Shown here piece by piece: positions 1 through 7,441 of a stretch of 13,910 nt of DNA (position 1 is its first letter; every line of letters starts with the position of its first letter). The notes beneath the pieces are model-generated. The model worked only from the letters and a program-made list of their open reading frames with translations, was not told where the DNA came from and made no database searches. The DNA lies in contig CAKVKI010000040.1 of NCBI GenBank assembly GCA_934754975.1, positions 1 through 13,910 on the forward strand, in the 5' to 3' direction. The translations under genes and the position numbers were made by a program. This DNA comes from an uncultured Alistipes sp. Lineage in GTDB: Bacteria; Bacteroidota; Bacteroidia; Bacteroidales; Rikenellaceae.

Positions 1-85
1 GGGGCGTTCCGCATCCCGGATTCCGGTTCGGCAGGCACCCGTACCCGCCGCACAAGGCGAAAAAAAGCGCCCGGCAATTATGCAC

Positions 86-111
86 AAAAAAACCTTTGCG
101 TTTGCAAAGGT
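86..111 (-). terminator. Intrinsic terminator downstream of folA
   Basis: Read on the minus strand, just past the folA stop codon, there is a perfect 7-bp stem: CCTTTGC, loop AAAC, then GCAAAGG. A closing A-T pair extends it to 8 bp, and seven T residues follow. This is a textbook Rho-independent terminator in the folA direction. On the plus strand no T-run follows the hairpin, so it should act in one direction only. Confidence 0.75.
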
Positions 112-147
112 AGGGATTAGGGCCGAGCCGCGCAGTGGTATAAATAC

Positions 148-633
148 CTAATTTCGCCGCCGTTCGTAGGTCTCGAACGCAAAGGGATAGGGATAATTCG
201 CACCCGAAGCGAACGACTCGGACGACACGAGCCGCCACTCGGCGTCGTTCCATGCGGGAAAATGCGTATCGCCCTCGTAGGCATGAAAAACCCGCGTCAG
301 GTAGAAGCGGTCGGCCAGCGGAAGGGCCTGCGCATAAATCTGCGCGCCGCCGATGACGAAGACCTCCTCTTCGGCCGGGAACAGCGCGACCGCCTCTTCG
401 AGCGAATGAACCACCCTGCAGCCCGGAATCTCCATCTCCTGCCGCGTGACGACCACATTGGTCCGGTTGGGCAGCGGCCGCCCGAGCGACTCGAAGGTCT
501 TGCGGCCCATGACGACGGGATGGCCCGACGTAACGGACTTGAAGTATTTCAGGTCTTCGGAGATATGCCACAGCAGGGCGTTCTTATCGCCGATCACGCC
601 GTTTTCGGCGACGGCTACGATGATGCTTACCAT
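148..633 (-). CDS. folA: Dihydrofolate reductase
   Basis: This gene encodes a 161-residue type I dihydrofolate reductase, the NADPH-dependent cytoplasmic enzyme that turns dihydrofolate into tetrahydrofolate for thymidylate, purine and one-carbon metabolism. The N-terminus MVSIIVAVAENGVIG is the family's first beta strand and loop. The segment LLWHISEDLKYFK places an aspartate at residue 27, the same position as the catalytic Asp27 of the E. coli enzyme. VVMGRKTFESLGRPLP and VIGGAQIYAQAL are the NADPH-binding motifs. The reading frame stays open 49 codons upstream, but that extension is not DHFR-like and would run back through the predicted promoter, so the ATG at 633 is chosen; it also gives the usual family length. 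The gene stands alone, divergent from the neighbouring operon, with its own promoter and terminator. It is probably unrelated to the sugar locus. Confidence 0.96.
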   Translation of the reverse strand: MVSIIVAVAENGVIGDKNALLWHISEDLKYFKSVTSGHPVVMGRKTFESLGRPLPNRTNVVVTRQEMEIPGCRVVHSLEEAVALFPAEEEVFVIGGAQIYAQALPLADRFYLTRVFHAYEGDTHFPAWNDAEWRLVSSESFASGANYPYPFAFETYERRRN

Positions 634-695
634 ATATATAATTACATTAATACGATCCGGCGCCGCGCGTCTGCCAGAAGCGGCCGGCCGTTCCG

Positions 696-725
696 CAAAG
701 ATAATAATAAATTGGTTCGGCGCAA
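696..725 (-). promoter_or_regulatory. folA promoter, Bacteroidetes type
   Basis: On the minus strand a TTG (725-723) is followed after 19 bases by TATCTTTG (703-696). This matches the Bacteroidetes sigma-ABfr consensus, TTTG at -33 and TAnnTTTG at -7 with about 19-21 bases between them. Transcription would start near 690, giving a leader of about 55 bases before the folA ATG at 633. The match is by eye. Confidence 0.6.
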
Positions 726-781
726 TGACTCCGCCAAAGAGCCGAAACCCCGCCGGCCCCCGCATCCGGCAACTCCGCAAC

Positions 782-820
782 CGCTCCCGGCAATCGCAAT
801 CGTTCCCGAAATCGTTCCCG
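782..820 (+). promoter_or_regulatory. Triple-repeat control element, copy 1 (upstream of symporter operon)
   Basis: Three direct repeats lie here: CGCTCCCG (782-789), CGTTCCCG (801-808) and CGTTCCCG (813-820), with start-to-start spacings of 19 and 12 bases. The same 39-bp block, identical at 32 of 39 positions with no gaps, occurs at 13414-13452 before another gene. In both places a TAnnTTTG -7 box begins 52 bases after the start of the third repeat. Placement upstream of the promoter, in direct-repeat form, suggests an activator site. The protein that binds it is unknown; the LacI-family regulator encoded between the two copies is one candidate. Confidence 0.65.
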
Positions 821-864
821 AAGATTTTATTCGCCGATTGTGCGGAATATCTTCCGGCAAATTC

Positions 865-872
865 TATTTTTG
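865..872 (+). promoter_or_regulatory. -7 promoter box of the symporter operon
   Basis: TATTTTTG fits the Bacteroidetes -7 consensus TAnnTTTG exactly. The nearest TTG upstream (838-840) is 24 bases away, too far for a good -33 box, so the promoter may need an activator. Transcription would start near 879, leaving a short leader of about 15 bases before the ATG at 894. Confidence 0.5.
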
Positions 873-893
873 TTCGTAAACTACAACCTGACT

Positions 894-2534
894 ATGGAAA
901 TTCTGGACTACATAACCATCGCGGTCTTTGCGGCGGGCATCATGTTCGTCGGTTCGCTGTTCTCCTCGACCGGCAAAAACATGAAGAGTTTTTTCGCCGG
1001 AGGCGGCAACGTTCCCTGGTGGATTAGCGGACTATCGCTGTTCATGGGCTTCTTCTCGGCCGGAACGTTTGTGGTATGGGGGTCGATCGCCTACTCGATG
1101 GGCTTCGTCGCCGTCACCATACAGCTCACGATGGCCGTGGCCGGATTCGCCGTCGGCCTGCTTATCGCCCCGCGCTGGAACAAAACGGGCTGCCTCACCG
1201 CCGCGGAATACATCACACGCCGCTACGGGGCTGCGACGCAGAAACTCTACACCTACATTTTCCTTTTTATCTCGATCTTCACCACCGGCTCCTTCCTCTA
1301 TCCGATCGCCAAAATCATCGAAGTGGCCGCCGGGATTCCGCTCTCGTCCAGCATCCTGATACTCGGCGTGTTCTGCATGATATACGTCTCGCTCGGGGGG
1401 CTTCGCGCCGTAGTCGTGACCGACGTGCTGCAGTTCATCATCCTCTTCGCCGCGGTCATCATCGTCATTCCGCTCGCATTCGGCGAGGTGGGCGGCGTCC
1501 CGGAATTCCTCGCCCGGGTCCCGGAGGGATTCTTCACCCTCTTCGCGGGAGAATACAATTGGGTGTTCATCGTCGCGTTCATGCTCTACAACCTCTTCTT
1601 CCTGGGCGGAAACTGGGCTTACGTCCAAAGATATACGAGCGTGCGCACGCCCAAAGAGGCGAAAAAGGTCGGCGTGCTGTTCGGCGTGCTGTATACCTTC
1701 AGTCCGATCCTGTGGATGCTGCCGCCGATGATCTACCGCGTCTTCGAACCCGGGCTTTCGGGGCTCGAAAACGAAAACGCTTACCTGCTGATGTGCAAGC
1801 AGACGATGCCCGCCGGCATGCTCGGGCTCATGCTCGGCGGCATGATCTTCGCGACCGCAAGTTCGCTGAACGCCACGCTGAACATCTCGGCAGGCGTCTT
1901 CACCAACGACATCTTCAAACGCCTCCGCCCCGCCGCCCGGGAGACGACGCTGATGAAGGTCGCCCGTATTTCCACACTCGGATTCGGGGTGCTGGCCATC
2001 GCCGTGGCCCTGCTCATCCCCAACATGGGCGGCATCGTCAATGTCGTAATCAGCGTGGCGGCCCTCACCGGAGTTCCCCTCTACCTGCCGCTGATCTGGA
2101 GCCTTTTCTCCAAAAACCTGAACGGCAGGGCGATCCTCAGCACGACCGTCACCAGCCTGGCCGTCAATGCCATTCTCAAATTCATCACGCCTGCGGCCAT
2201 CGGCTTCTCGCTCAGCCGGGCCGAAGAGATGCTTGTCGGGGTTCTCTTCCCGGCGCTGCTGCTGACCGGCTATGAAATTTATCACAAACTCTCCGGCTCG
2301 CGCGTCTGCGTTCCGATGCCTGCGGCTGAGAACGCAGCGGCGCCCGCCGCCGAGGACGCCGGCACGGATAACAACAACAGCATCCGCATTATCGGCGCCG
2401 GAGCGGCGATTTCGGGCTGTTTCATCGCCCTGATCGCGCTCCTGTCCGGCGGGGGAACCCTCGTTCCCCTCGCCACGGGTATCGTCCTGACGGTATTGGG
2501 CGGCCTGATTTTCCTCACGACAAAAAACAAATAA
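894..2534 (+). CDS. Sodium:solute symporter (SSS family)
   Basis: This 546-residue inner-membrane protein belongs to the sodium:solute symporter family (LeuT fold), which couples Na+ entry to uptake of sugars, sugar acids, amino acids or similar solutes. The N-terminus MEILDYITIAVFAAGIMFVG is a typical first membrane segment. The family signature is visible as GGLRAVVVTDVLQ at residues 168-180, and hydrophobic segments run nearly the whole length. A hydrophilic Ala/Glu/Asn-rich loop at about 473-505 precedes two last membrane segments. The frame is open upstream to a GTG at 840, but that start would include the -7 promoter box, so the ATG at 894 is preferred. It is the first gene of the operon, and the next ATG follows its stop after only 4 bases. 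Substrate cannot be read from sequence; the context suggests a small saccharide or uronate released by the downstream enzymes. Confidence 0.93.
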   Translation: MEILDYITIAVFAAGIMFVGSLFSSTGKNMKSFFAGGGNVPWWISGLSLFMGFFSAGTFVVWGSIAYSMGFVAVTIQLTMAVAGFAVGLLIAPRWNKTGCLTAAEYITRRYGAATQKLYTYIFLFISIFTTGSFLYPIAKIIEVAAGIPLSSSILILGVFCMIYVSLGGLRAVVVTDVLQFIILFAAVIIVIPLAFGEVGGVPEFLARVPEGFFTLFAGEYNWVFIVAFMLYNLFFLGGNWAYVQRYTSVRTPKEAKKVGVLFGVLYTFSPILWMLPPMIYRVFEPGLSGLENENAYLLMCKQTMPAGMLGLMLGGMIFATASSLNATLNISAGVFTNDIFKRLRPAARETTLMKVARISTLGFGVLAIAVALLIPNMGGIVNVVISVAALTGVPLYLPLIWSLFSKNLNGRAILSTTVTSLAVNAILKFITPAAIGFSLSRAEEMLVGVLFPALLLTGYEIYHKLSGSRVCVPMPAAENAAAPAAEDAGTDNNNSIRIIGAGAAISGCFIALIALLSGGGTLVPLATGIVLTVLGGLIFLTTKNK

Positions 2535-2538
2535 ACAT

Positions 2539-4821
2539 ATGTTTATCGGAGAATTCGAAAAAAACCGCAAATCGGCGAAAGTACGCACCCGCCACCGTTT
2601 GGTGATCGTCGGCGGCGGGCTTACCGGCGTATGCTGCGCCATCACTGCGGCCCGTGCGGGTGTGGACGTCGCGCTGATTCAGGACCGTCCCGTACTGGGC
2701 GGCAACGCTTCGAGCGAAGTCCGCCTGTGGGCGCTGGGGGCGACCTCGCATATGGGCAACAACAACCGCTGGTCGCGCGAAGGGGGCGTCATCGACGAAA
2801 TTCTGGTCGAAAACACGTTCCGCAACCGGGAAGGCAATCCCGTCCTGTTCGACATGGTACTCATCGACAAGGTACTCTCCGAACCGAACATCACGCTTTA
2901 CCTCAATACGTGCGTATACGACGCCGAAGTATCCGGCCGCACCGTCAGGTCGGTCACGGCGTTCAATCCGCAGACCGGAACGCACCACACGATCGAAGGC
3001 GATCTTTTCGCCGACTGTTCGGGCGACGGCGCGCTCGCCTACATGGCGGGAGCGGAATACCGCATGGGGGCCGAAGACCGCGAAGAATACGGAGAGAAGT
3101 TCGCACCCGACAAGACCCGATACGGCGAACTGCTGGGGCACAGCATCCTGTTCTACATCAAGGATACGGGCCGCCCCGTACGATTTGAAGCTCCCGAATT
3201 CGCCCTGAAGCAGGTCGAAGAGCTGATCCCCCGGCTCCGGAATCCGGAGTATTTCAACACCTCTCAGCACGGCTGCAAATACTGGTGGCTGGAGTACGGC
3301 GGACGGCTGGACACGATCCGGGATACCGAAAAAATCAAATTCGAACTCTGGAAAATCGTCTACGGCGTCTGGAATCACATCAAAAATTCGGGCAGGTATC
3401 CGGAAATGGAGAACTACACGCTCGAATGGGTGGGACTTTTCCCCGGCAAACGCGAAAGCCGGCGGTTCAAGGGCTACTACATGCTGACCCAGCAGGACAT
3501 CATCGAACAGCACGAACACTACGACGCCGTTTCGTTCGGCGGCTGGTCGATCGACCTGCATCCCGCCGACGGCGTTTACGGCGCAGGGCGGGCCTGCAAC
3601 CAATGGCACAGCAAGGGCATCTACCAAATTCCCTACCGTTGCCTGGTGACGCCCGACGCAGACAACCTCTTCATCGGCGGCCGCATCATCAGCGTCAGCC
3701 ATGTGGCCAACGGCTCCACGCGCGTCATGTGTACCGCCGCGCACGGCGGCCAGGCGATCGGCATGGCAGCCGCAATCGCCCTGCGCGACCACCTTAAACC
3801 GGCCGAGCTTATCGGCAAGGAGCGTATCGGCCAGCTGCAGTCCGCACTACTCCGCACCGGACACTTCCTGCCGGGCGAACGGTTCGGCCGCGGCATGCTG
3901 CCCCCGAACGCCCGGATCAGCGCATCCAGTGAGTTTGCGCTCGAACGGCTGCGCCCCGACGGCACCTACTTCCGATTGAACTGCCCTGCCGCCGAGCTTA
4001 TCCCGGTCGGCGGTCCGGTTCCGGCCGTCAGACTCACCGTGAAAGCGGACAGGGCGACCCGGCTGAGGGTCGAACTGCGCAGTTCGTCGCGCAGGGGCAA
4101 CTACACCCCGGACACGACCGACAAGCGGCTCGATTTCGACCTCCGGAAGGGAGAAAACAAGCTGACCGTCGATTTCGGGATGCGCTACGACGCAGCGCAG
4201 TACGTCTTCATCTGCTTCATGGCCAATCCCGACGTAAGCATTCCGATGAGTTCGGAGATCGTCTCCGGCCTGACTTCGGTATTCAACACCGTCAATCCCG
4301 CGGTCTCCAACTTCGGCAGGCAGACTCCGCCGGAGGAGATCGGAGTCGATACGTTCGAATTCTGGTGCCCCAAGCGCCGTCCCGAAGGGAAAAACATCGC
4401 GCTCGAATTCTCCGCGCCGCTGACCTGCTTCGGGGCGGACAACCTCCTCAACGGCTATTTCCGGCCCTACATACAGCCCAACGGCTGGATCCCGGCCCCC
4501 GACGACCGAACGCCTTCGGTCCGCATCGACTTCGGCGAAGAGCGGACCATCCGGCAAATCCGGCTGTTTTTCGACACCGATTTCGACCACGCACTGGAAA
4601 ATGTGCAAATGGAGCATTTCGATTCGGTAATGCCCCAATGTATCCGCAACTACCGGATTACCGACGGTGAAGGAAACACGTTGTTCCGCACGGAAGGCAA
4701 CCACCAGAGCTGCAATACGATTGCATTGGACGCCCCGCACGCGCTGCGCTCGCTCCGCTTCTGGCCGGAAGACTCCGAACCCGGAAGGCACAAGGCCCTG
4801 ATGGGCATCATTGTCGAATAA
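2539..4821 (+). CDS. FAD-dependent oxidoreductase with C-terminal beta-sandwich
   Basis: This 760-residue protein is an FAD-dependent oxidoreductase resembling the FAD_oxidored family (PF12831). The dinucleotide fold is clear: LVIVGGGLTG at residues 21-30 (GxGxxG), ALIQDR at 45-50 ending the second strand, and GGNASSE at 54-60. FADCSGDG at 157-164 and the DNLFIGGR region from residue 375 complete the usual FAD contacts. From about residue 600 a second part begins; VRIDFGEERTIRQIRLFF within it looks like a discoidin-type (F5/8) beta-sandwich, often seen in carbohydrate-binding modules. There is no signal peptide or membrane segment, so it should be cytoplasmic. It lies 4 bases after the symporter, so imported solute may be its substrate. 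Members of this family are common in Bacteroidetes and Planctomycetes sugar loci but mostly uncharacterised. The substrate is unknown; a sugar or sugar-derived alcohol is inference. Confidence 0.85.
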   Translation: MFIGEFEKNRKSAKVRTRHRLVIVGGGLTGVCCAITAARAGVDVALIQDRPVLGGNASSEVRLWALGATSHMGNNNRWSREGGVIDEILVENTFRNREGNPVLFDMVLIDKVLSEPNITLYLNTCVYDAEVSGRTVRSVTAFNPQTGTHHTIEGDLFADCSGDGALAYMAGAEYRMGAEDREEYGEKFAPDKTRYGELLGHSILFYIKDTGRPVRFEAPEFALKQVEELIPRLRNPEYFNTSQHGCKYWWLEYGGRLDTIRDTEKIKFELWKIVYGVWNHIKNSGRYPEMENYTLEWVGLFPGKRESRRFKGYYMLTQQDIIEQHEHYDAVSFGGWSIDLHPADGVYGAGRACNQWHSKGIYQIPYRCLVTPDADNLFIGGRIISVSHVANGSTRVMCTAAHGGQAIGMAAAIALRDHLKPAELIGKERIGQLQSALLRTGHFLPGERFGRGMLPPNARISASSEFALERLRPDGTYFRLNCPAAELIPVGGPVPAVRLTVKADRATRLRVELRSSSRRGNYTPDTTDKRLDFDLRKGENKLTVDFGMRYDAAQYVFICFMANPDVSIPMSSEIVSGLTSVFNTVNPAVSNFGRQTPPEEIGVDTFEFWCPKRRPEGKNIALEFSAPLTCFGADNLLNGYFRPYIQPNGWIPAPDDRTPSVRIDFGEERTIRQIRLFFDTDFDHALENVQMEHFDSVMPQCIRNYRITDGEGNTLFRTEGNHQSCNTIALDAPHALRSLRFWPEDSEPGRHKALMGIIVE

Positions 4822-4852
4822 ATTGCATAATTTCGAACCAGAAACCGAAGCC

Positions 4853-7441
4853 ATGAAACCGCACTTCAAAATATTCTCCGCATTCGTCCTGCTGCTCTCG
4901 GCCGCCTGCACGCCCTCCGACGAACTGGCCGTCAGAAACAAAGGGCTGGAAATCCGCTGGGAACAGACCGCGGAAGGATGGAAAATCTCACGGGTCGCCG
5001 ACCGCAAAGGCTGCTGCTGGGGAGTGCCCGACGGAGCATATACGATACTCTTCAGCAGCGAAAAGCCCTCAACGGAGCCGGAAACGATCACCAACCGCGG
5101 CAGCGACACCATGGACTTCGACATTGCGCGGTTCCACTACATCGCCAAGGATTTCAACAAGGCGGTCTCCTCCGTGCCGATGAACCGCGCGGGCGAAGCG
5201 CTGCGCTTTTACCCCGAAAAAGGCTGGAAGGAGGGGCGCACCATCTGCTTCGAAGCCCGAAACGAACTGGGCCGCCTGCGCACGACATGGAGTCCCGACC
5301 CGGATTATCCGGCGGATATCCGTATCGAAAGCGTATTCTATCCGGCGCGCAAGGGCTACTATTCGGTAAGCACGCCCACGCTGGCCGTACTCCCCGAAGA
5401 GCGGCTCGGCTGGAGCGTCGTTCCGGGATTTTTCCAGGGCGACTACATCCAGCCCGTATTCCACCTCGCCTACATGTACGGACAGGGATTGCCCCACCTG
5501 CCGGTCATCTGCAACGACAATACGGTCACCACGATGATCACGTCCATGACCGAAAAAGCGGGCAATACGCTGGCGCTGATTCCCGACAGCGGTTACTCCC
5601 GCTCCGAATACACCGGCGGCAAGCGCATGCACGGCATCTCGTGGCGGTGCGGCCTTTCGCACATGAACCGGCAGGGAGAACTCTCCCCGACGCTCTACTA
5701 TCCGGTACTCGGACCGGACGGATCGGAAAAGCAGGCGGGAGACTCCATCCGGTTCGGATTCCGCGTCAGCATGACGGACAAGGGGTGGTACGAACTGCAC
5801 AAACACGCCGTTTACGACATATACGGTCTGGGGAATTCCCTCGCGCTCAAACACACGGCCATTCCACTCTACAAGCGCATGGAAGCGATCTGGGACTATA
5901 TTCTCGACGACTCGCTCTCCTTCTGGCGGACCGCCGCCTACAAGGGTCTGACCATCGGAGCGCAGGACTATCTGGGCGGAGTCGTCGAAGCCGACCGCGA
6001 CGCCATGAAGAATTCCGACATCGGCGCATCGTGGATGCTCGCCTCGATGACCGGCGATCCGCGGCTTACCGAGGAGCGGCTCCCCTACATGCGCAACTTC
6101 AAACTGATGCAGCAGGCCCCGGCCGGCGATCCCAACCACGGCGCGGCCATGGGACAGTATTACCTGTGGAAAAAGCAAAAATTCGTCGAAGAGTGGGGCG
6201 ACCATATCGAACCGATCGGTATCACGTACTATACGCTCATGGACCTGGGCAACATCCTGCTTTTCGAGCGGGACGACTCGCTGCTGCGCAGCAGTTTCCG
6301 GGCCGGAGCCGAACGGCTGCTGTCGTTGCAGCAGGCCGACGGCGGCTTCGCGGTAGCGTACGGCAAACACGACGGGGAACCGCTGTTTACGGACCTGAAA
6401 GACCTCCGTCCCACGTTTTACGGTTTCGTCGTCGCCTATGAACTGCTCGGCGAACGGAAATACCTCGACGCCGCGGTGCGTGGCGCAGATTGGTTCGTCC
6501 GCAACGCCGTAGACAAGGGAGCCTTTACCGGAGTCTGCGGCGACGCGCGCTTCATCAACGACTTCGCCACGGGACAGGCCGTACAGGCCCTGCTCGACAT
6601 GCACGACCTGACCGGAGAGGCCGGATACCGGGCGGCGGCGCTCCGCACGGCCCGGATGTACGCCACGTCGATCTACACGCATCCGACGCCGGGCGACCGT
6701 GAAATCGAGTACAAAGGGCGGAAGATGCAGGAGTGGCAGATCAGTCAGGTCGGACTCTGCTTCGAACACGGCGGCTGCGCCGGGTCGGCGGTCAAGAGCG
6801 GCCCGATCCTGCTCACCAGCCACTGCGGCATGTTCGTAAGGCTGTACGAAGAGACCGGCGACCGGCTCTTCCTCGACCTTGCGCGGGCCGCGGCCACGGC
6901 GCGCGAAGCGCACCTCGCGCCGGACACGCACATAGCCACTTATTACTGGAGCCAGTTCGACCGGGGTCCCGGTCCCTTCCCGCATCATGCGTGGTGGCAG
7001 CTGGGGTGGATCGCCGATTACGTCTTCGCCGAAGCCGAAATGCGGAGCGGACGCCGAATCTCGTTTCCCCGCGGTTTCATGACCCCGAAAGTCGGGCCGC
7101 AGCGCATCTTCGGATTCGAACCGGGAACCGTATACGGAGAGCAGGCGAATCCAATTATGGTCAAAGGGTTGTTCGATGCCGACAATACCGACATCGAAGT
7201 CCTGTCGGCCCTGACGACGGACCGGAACAGGCTCTGCCTGATCCTGATGAACAGCACGCCCCGGGAGCTGCATGCGACGCTGACGGTGCATCCCGCGGCC
7301 ATTCCCGGCAGGCGCATCGACACCGCTTCGGCCGCCGATCCCGCAACAGGCCGCAAAATTACGCCCGGCGGCGACGGAGCGTTCGGCATCACCCTTCCGG
7401 GCTACGGTATACAAACCCTGAAACTCGATCTCGACCAATGA
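4853..7441 (+). CDS. Exported alpha/alpha-toroid lipoprotein, possible glycan-active enzyme
   Basis: This 862-residue protein is not one I can assign to a named family. It starts with a lipoprotein signal (LLLSAAC, Cys19), so it should be exported and lipid-anchored. Residues about 20-345 read as beta-rich. About 350-730 shows repeated helix pairs such as ERLLSLQQADGGF, GFVVAYELLGERKYLDAAVR and AVQALLDMHDLTGEAGYR, the pattern of an (alpha/alpha)6 toroid found in many polysaccharide lyases, glycosidases and epimerases. A C-terminal beta domain follows from about 750. Possible functional residues include Glu638 in WQISQVGLCFEHGG and His711-His712 in FPHHAWWQLGW. It is a diverged paralogue of the next gene. 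The ATG at 4853 was chosen over one at 4811 because it puts the signal peptide at the N-terminus. An uncharacterised glycosidase (GH154-like beta-glucuronidases share this architecture) or a lyase is possible, not shown. Confidence 0.7.
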   Translation: MKPHFKIFSAFVLLLSAACTPSDELAVRNKGLEIRWEQTAEGWKISRVADRKGCCWGVPDGAYTILFSSEKPSTEPETITNRGSDTMDFDIARFHYIAKDFNKAVSSVPMNRAGEALRFYPEKGWKEGRTICFEARNELGRLRTTWSPDPDYPADIRIESVFYPARKGYYSVSTPTLAVLPEERLGWSVVPGFFQGDYIQPVFHLAYMYGQGLPHLPVICNDNTVTTMITSMTEKAGNTLALIPDSGYSRSEYTGGKRMHGISWRCGLSHMNRQGELSPTLYYPVLGPDGSEKQAGDSIRFGFRVSMTDKGWYELHKHAVYDIYGLGNSLALKHTAIPLYKRMEAIWDYILDDSLSFWRTAAYKGLTIGAQDYLGGVVEADRDAMKNSDIGASWMLASMTGDPRLTEERLPYMRNFKLMQQAPAGDPNHGAAMGQYYLWKKQKFVEEWGDHIEPIGITYYTLMDLGNILLFERDDSLLRSSFRAGAERLLSLQQADGGFAVAYGKHDGEPLFTDLKDLRPTFYGFVVAYELLGERKYLDAAVRGADWFVRNAVDKGAFTGVCGDARFINDFATGQAVQALLDMHDLTGEAGYRAAALRTARMYATSIYTHPTPGDREIEYKGRKMQEWQISQVGLCFEHGGCAGSAVKSGPILLTSHCGMFVRLYEETGDRLFLDLARAAATAREAHLAPDTHIATYYWSQFDRGPGPFPHHAWWQLGWIADYVFAEAEMRSGRRISFPRGFMTPKVGPQRIFGFEPGTVYGEQANPIMVKGLFDADNTDIEVLSALTTDRNRLCLILMNSTPRELHATLTVHPAAIPGRRIDTASAADPATGRKITPGGDGAFGITLPGYGIQTLKLDLDQ

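Noticed and set aside
1..85. Possible gene at the left edge (minus-strand ATG at 14-12, or the tail of a plus-strand frame)
   Set aside because: Only a handful of codons are visible, with no motif in any frame; I see no supportable feature in this stretch.
105..112. TACCTTTG on the minus strand, a perfect -7 promoter match pointing out of the left edge
   Set aside because: It coincides with the first arm of the folA terminator and no TTG lies at the right distance, so the terminator explains it better; a dual role cannot be excluded.
137..148. Inverted repeat GGTATAAATACC at the folA stop codon
   Set aside because: Arms of 5 bp with a 2-base centre are too short to be a terminator or a convincing binding site, and a better terminator lies just beyond.
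634..780. A 49-residue N-terminal extension of dihydrofolate reductase
   Set aside because: The extension is not DHFR-like, would pass through the predicted folA promoter, and the ATG at 633 gives exactly the family length and Asp27 numbering.
840..893. Upstream GTG start for the symporter
   Set aside because: It would place the -7 promoter box inside the coding region, and the resulting N-terminus is less typical than MEILDYITIAV.
262..1027. Plus-strand open frames across folA and the intergenic region (262-879 and 446-1027)
   Set aside because: They are antisense to a clear folA gene or overlap the control element and the start of the symporter, and their translations look like shadow frames.
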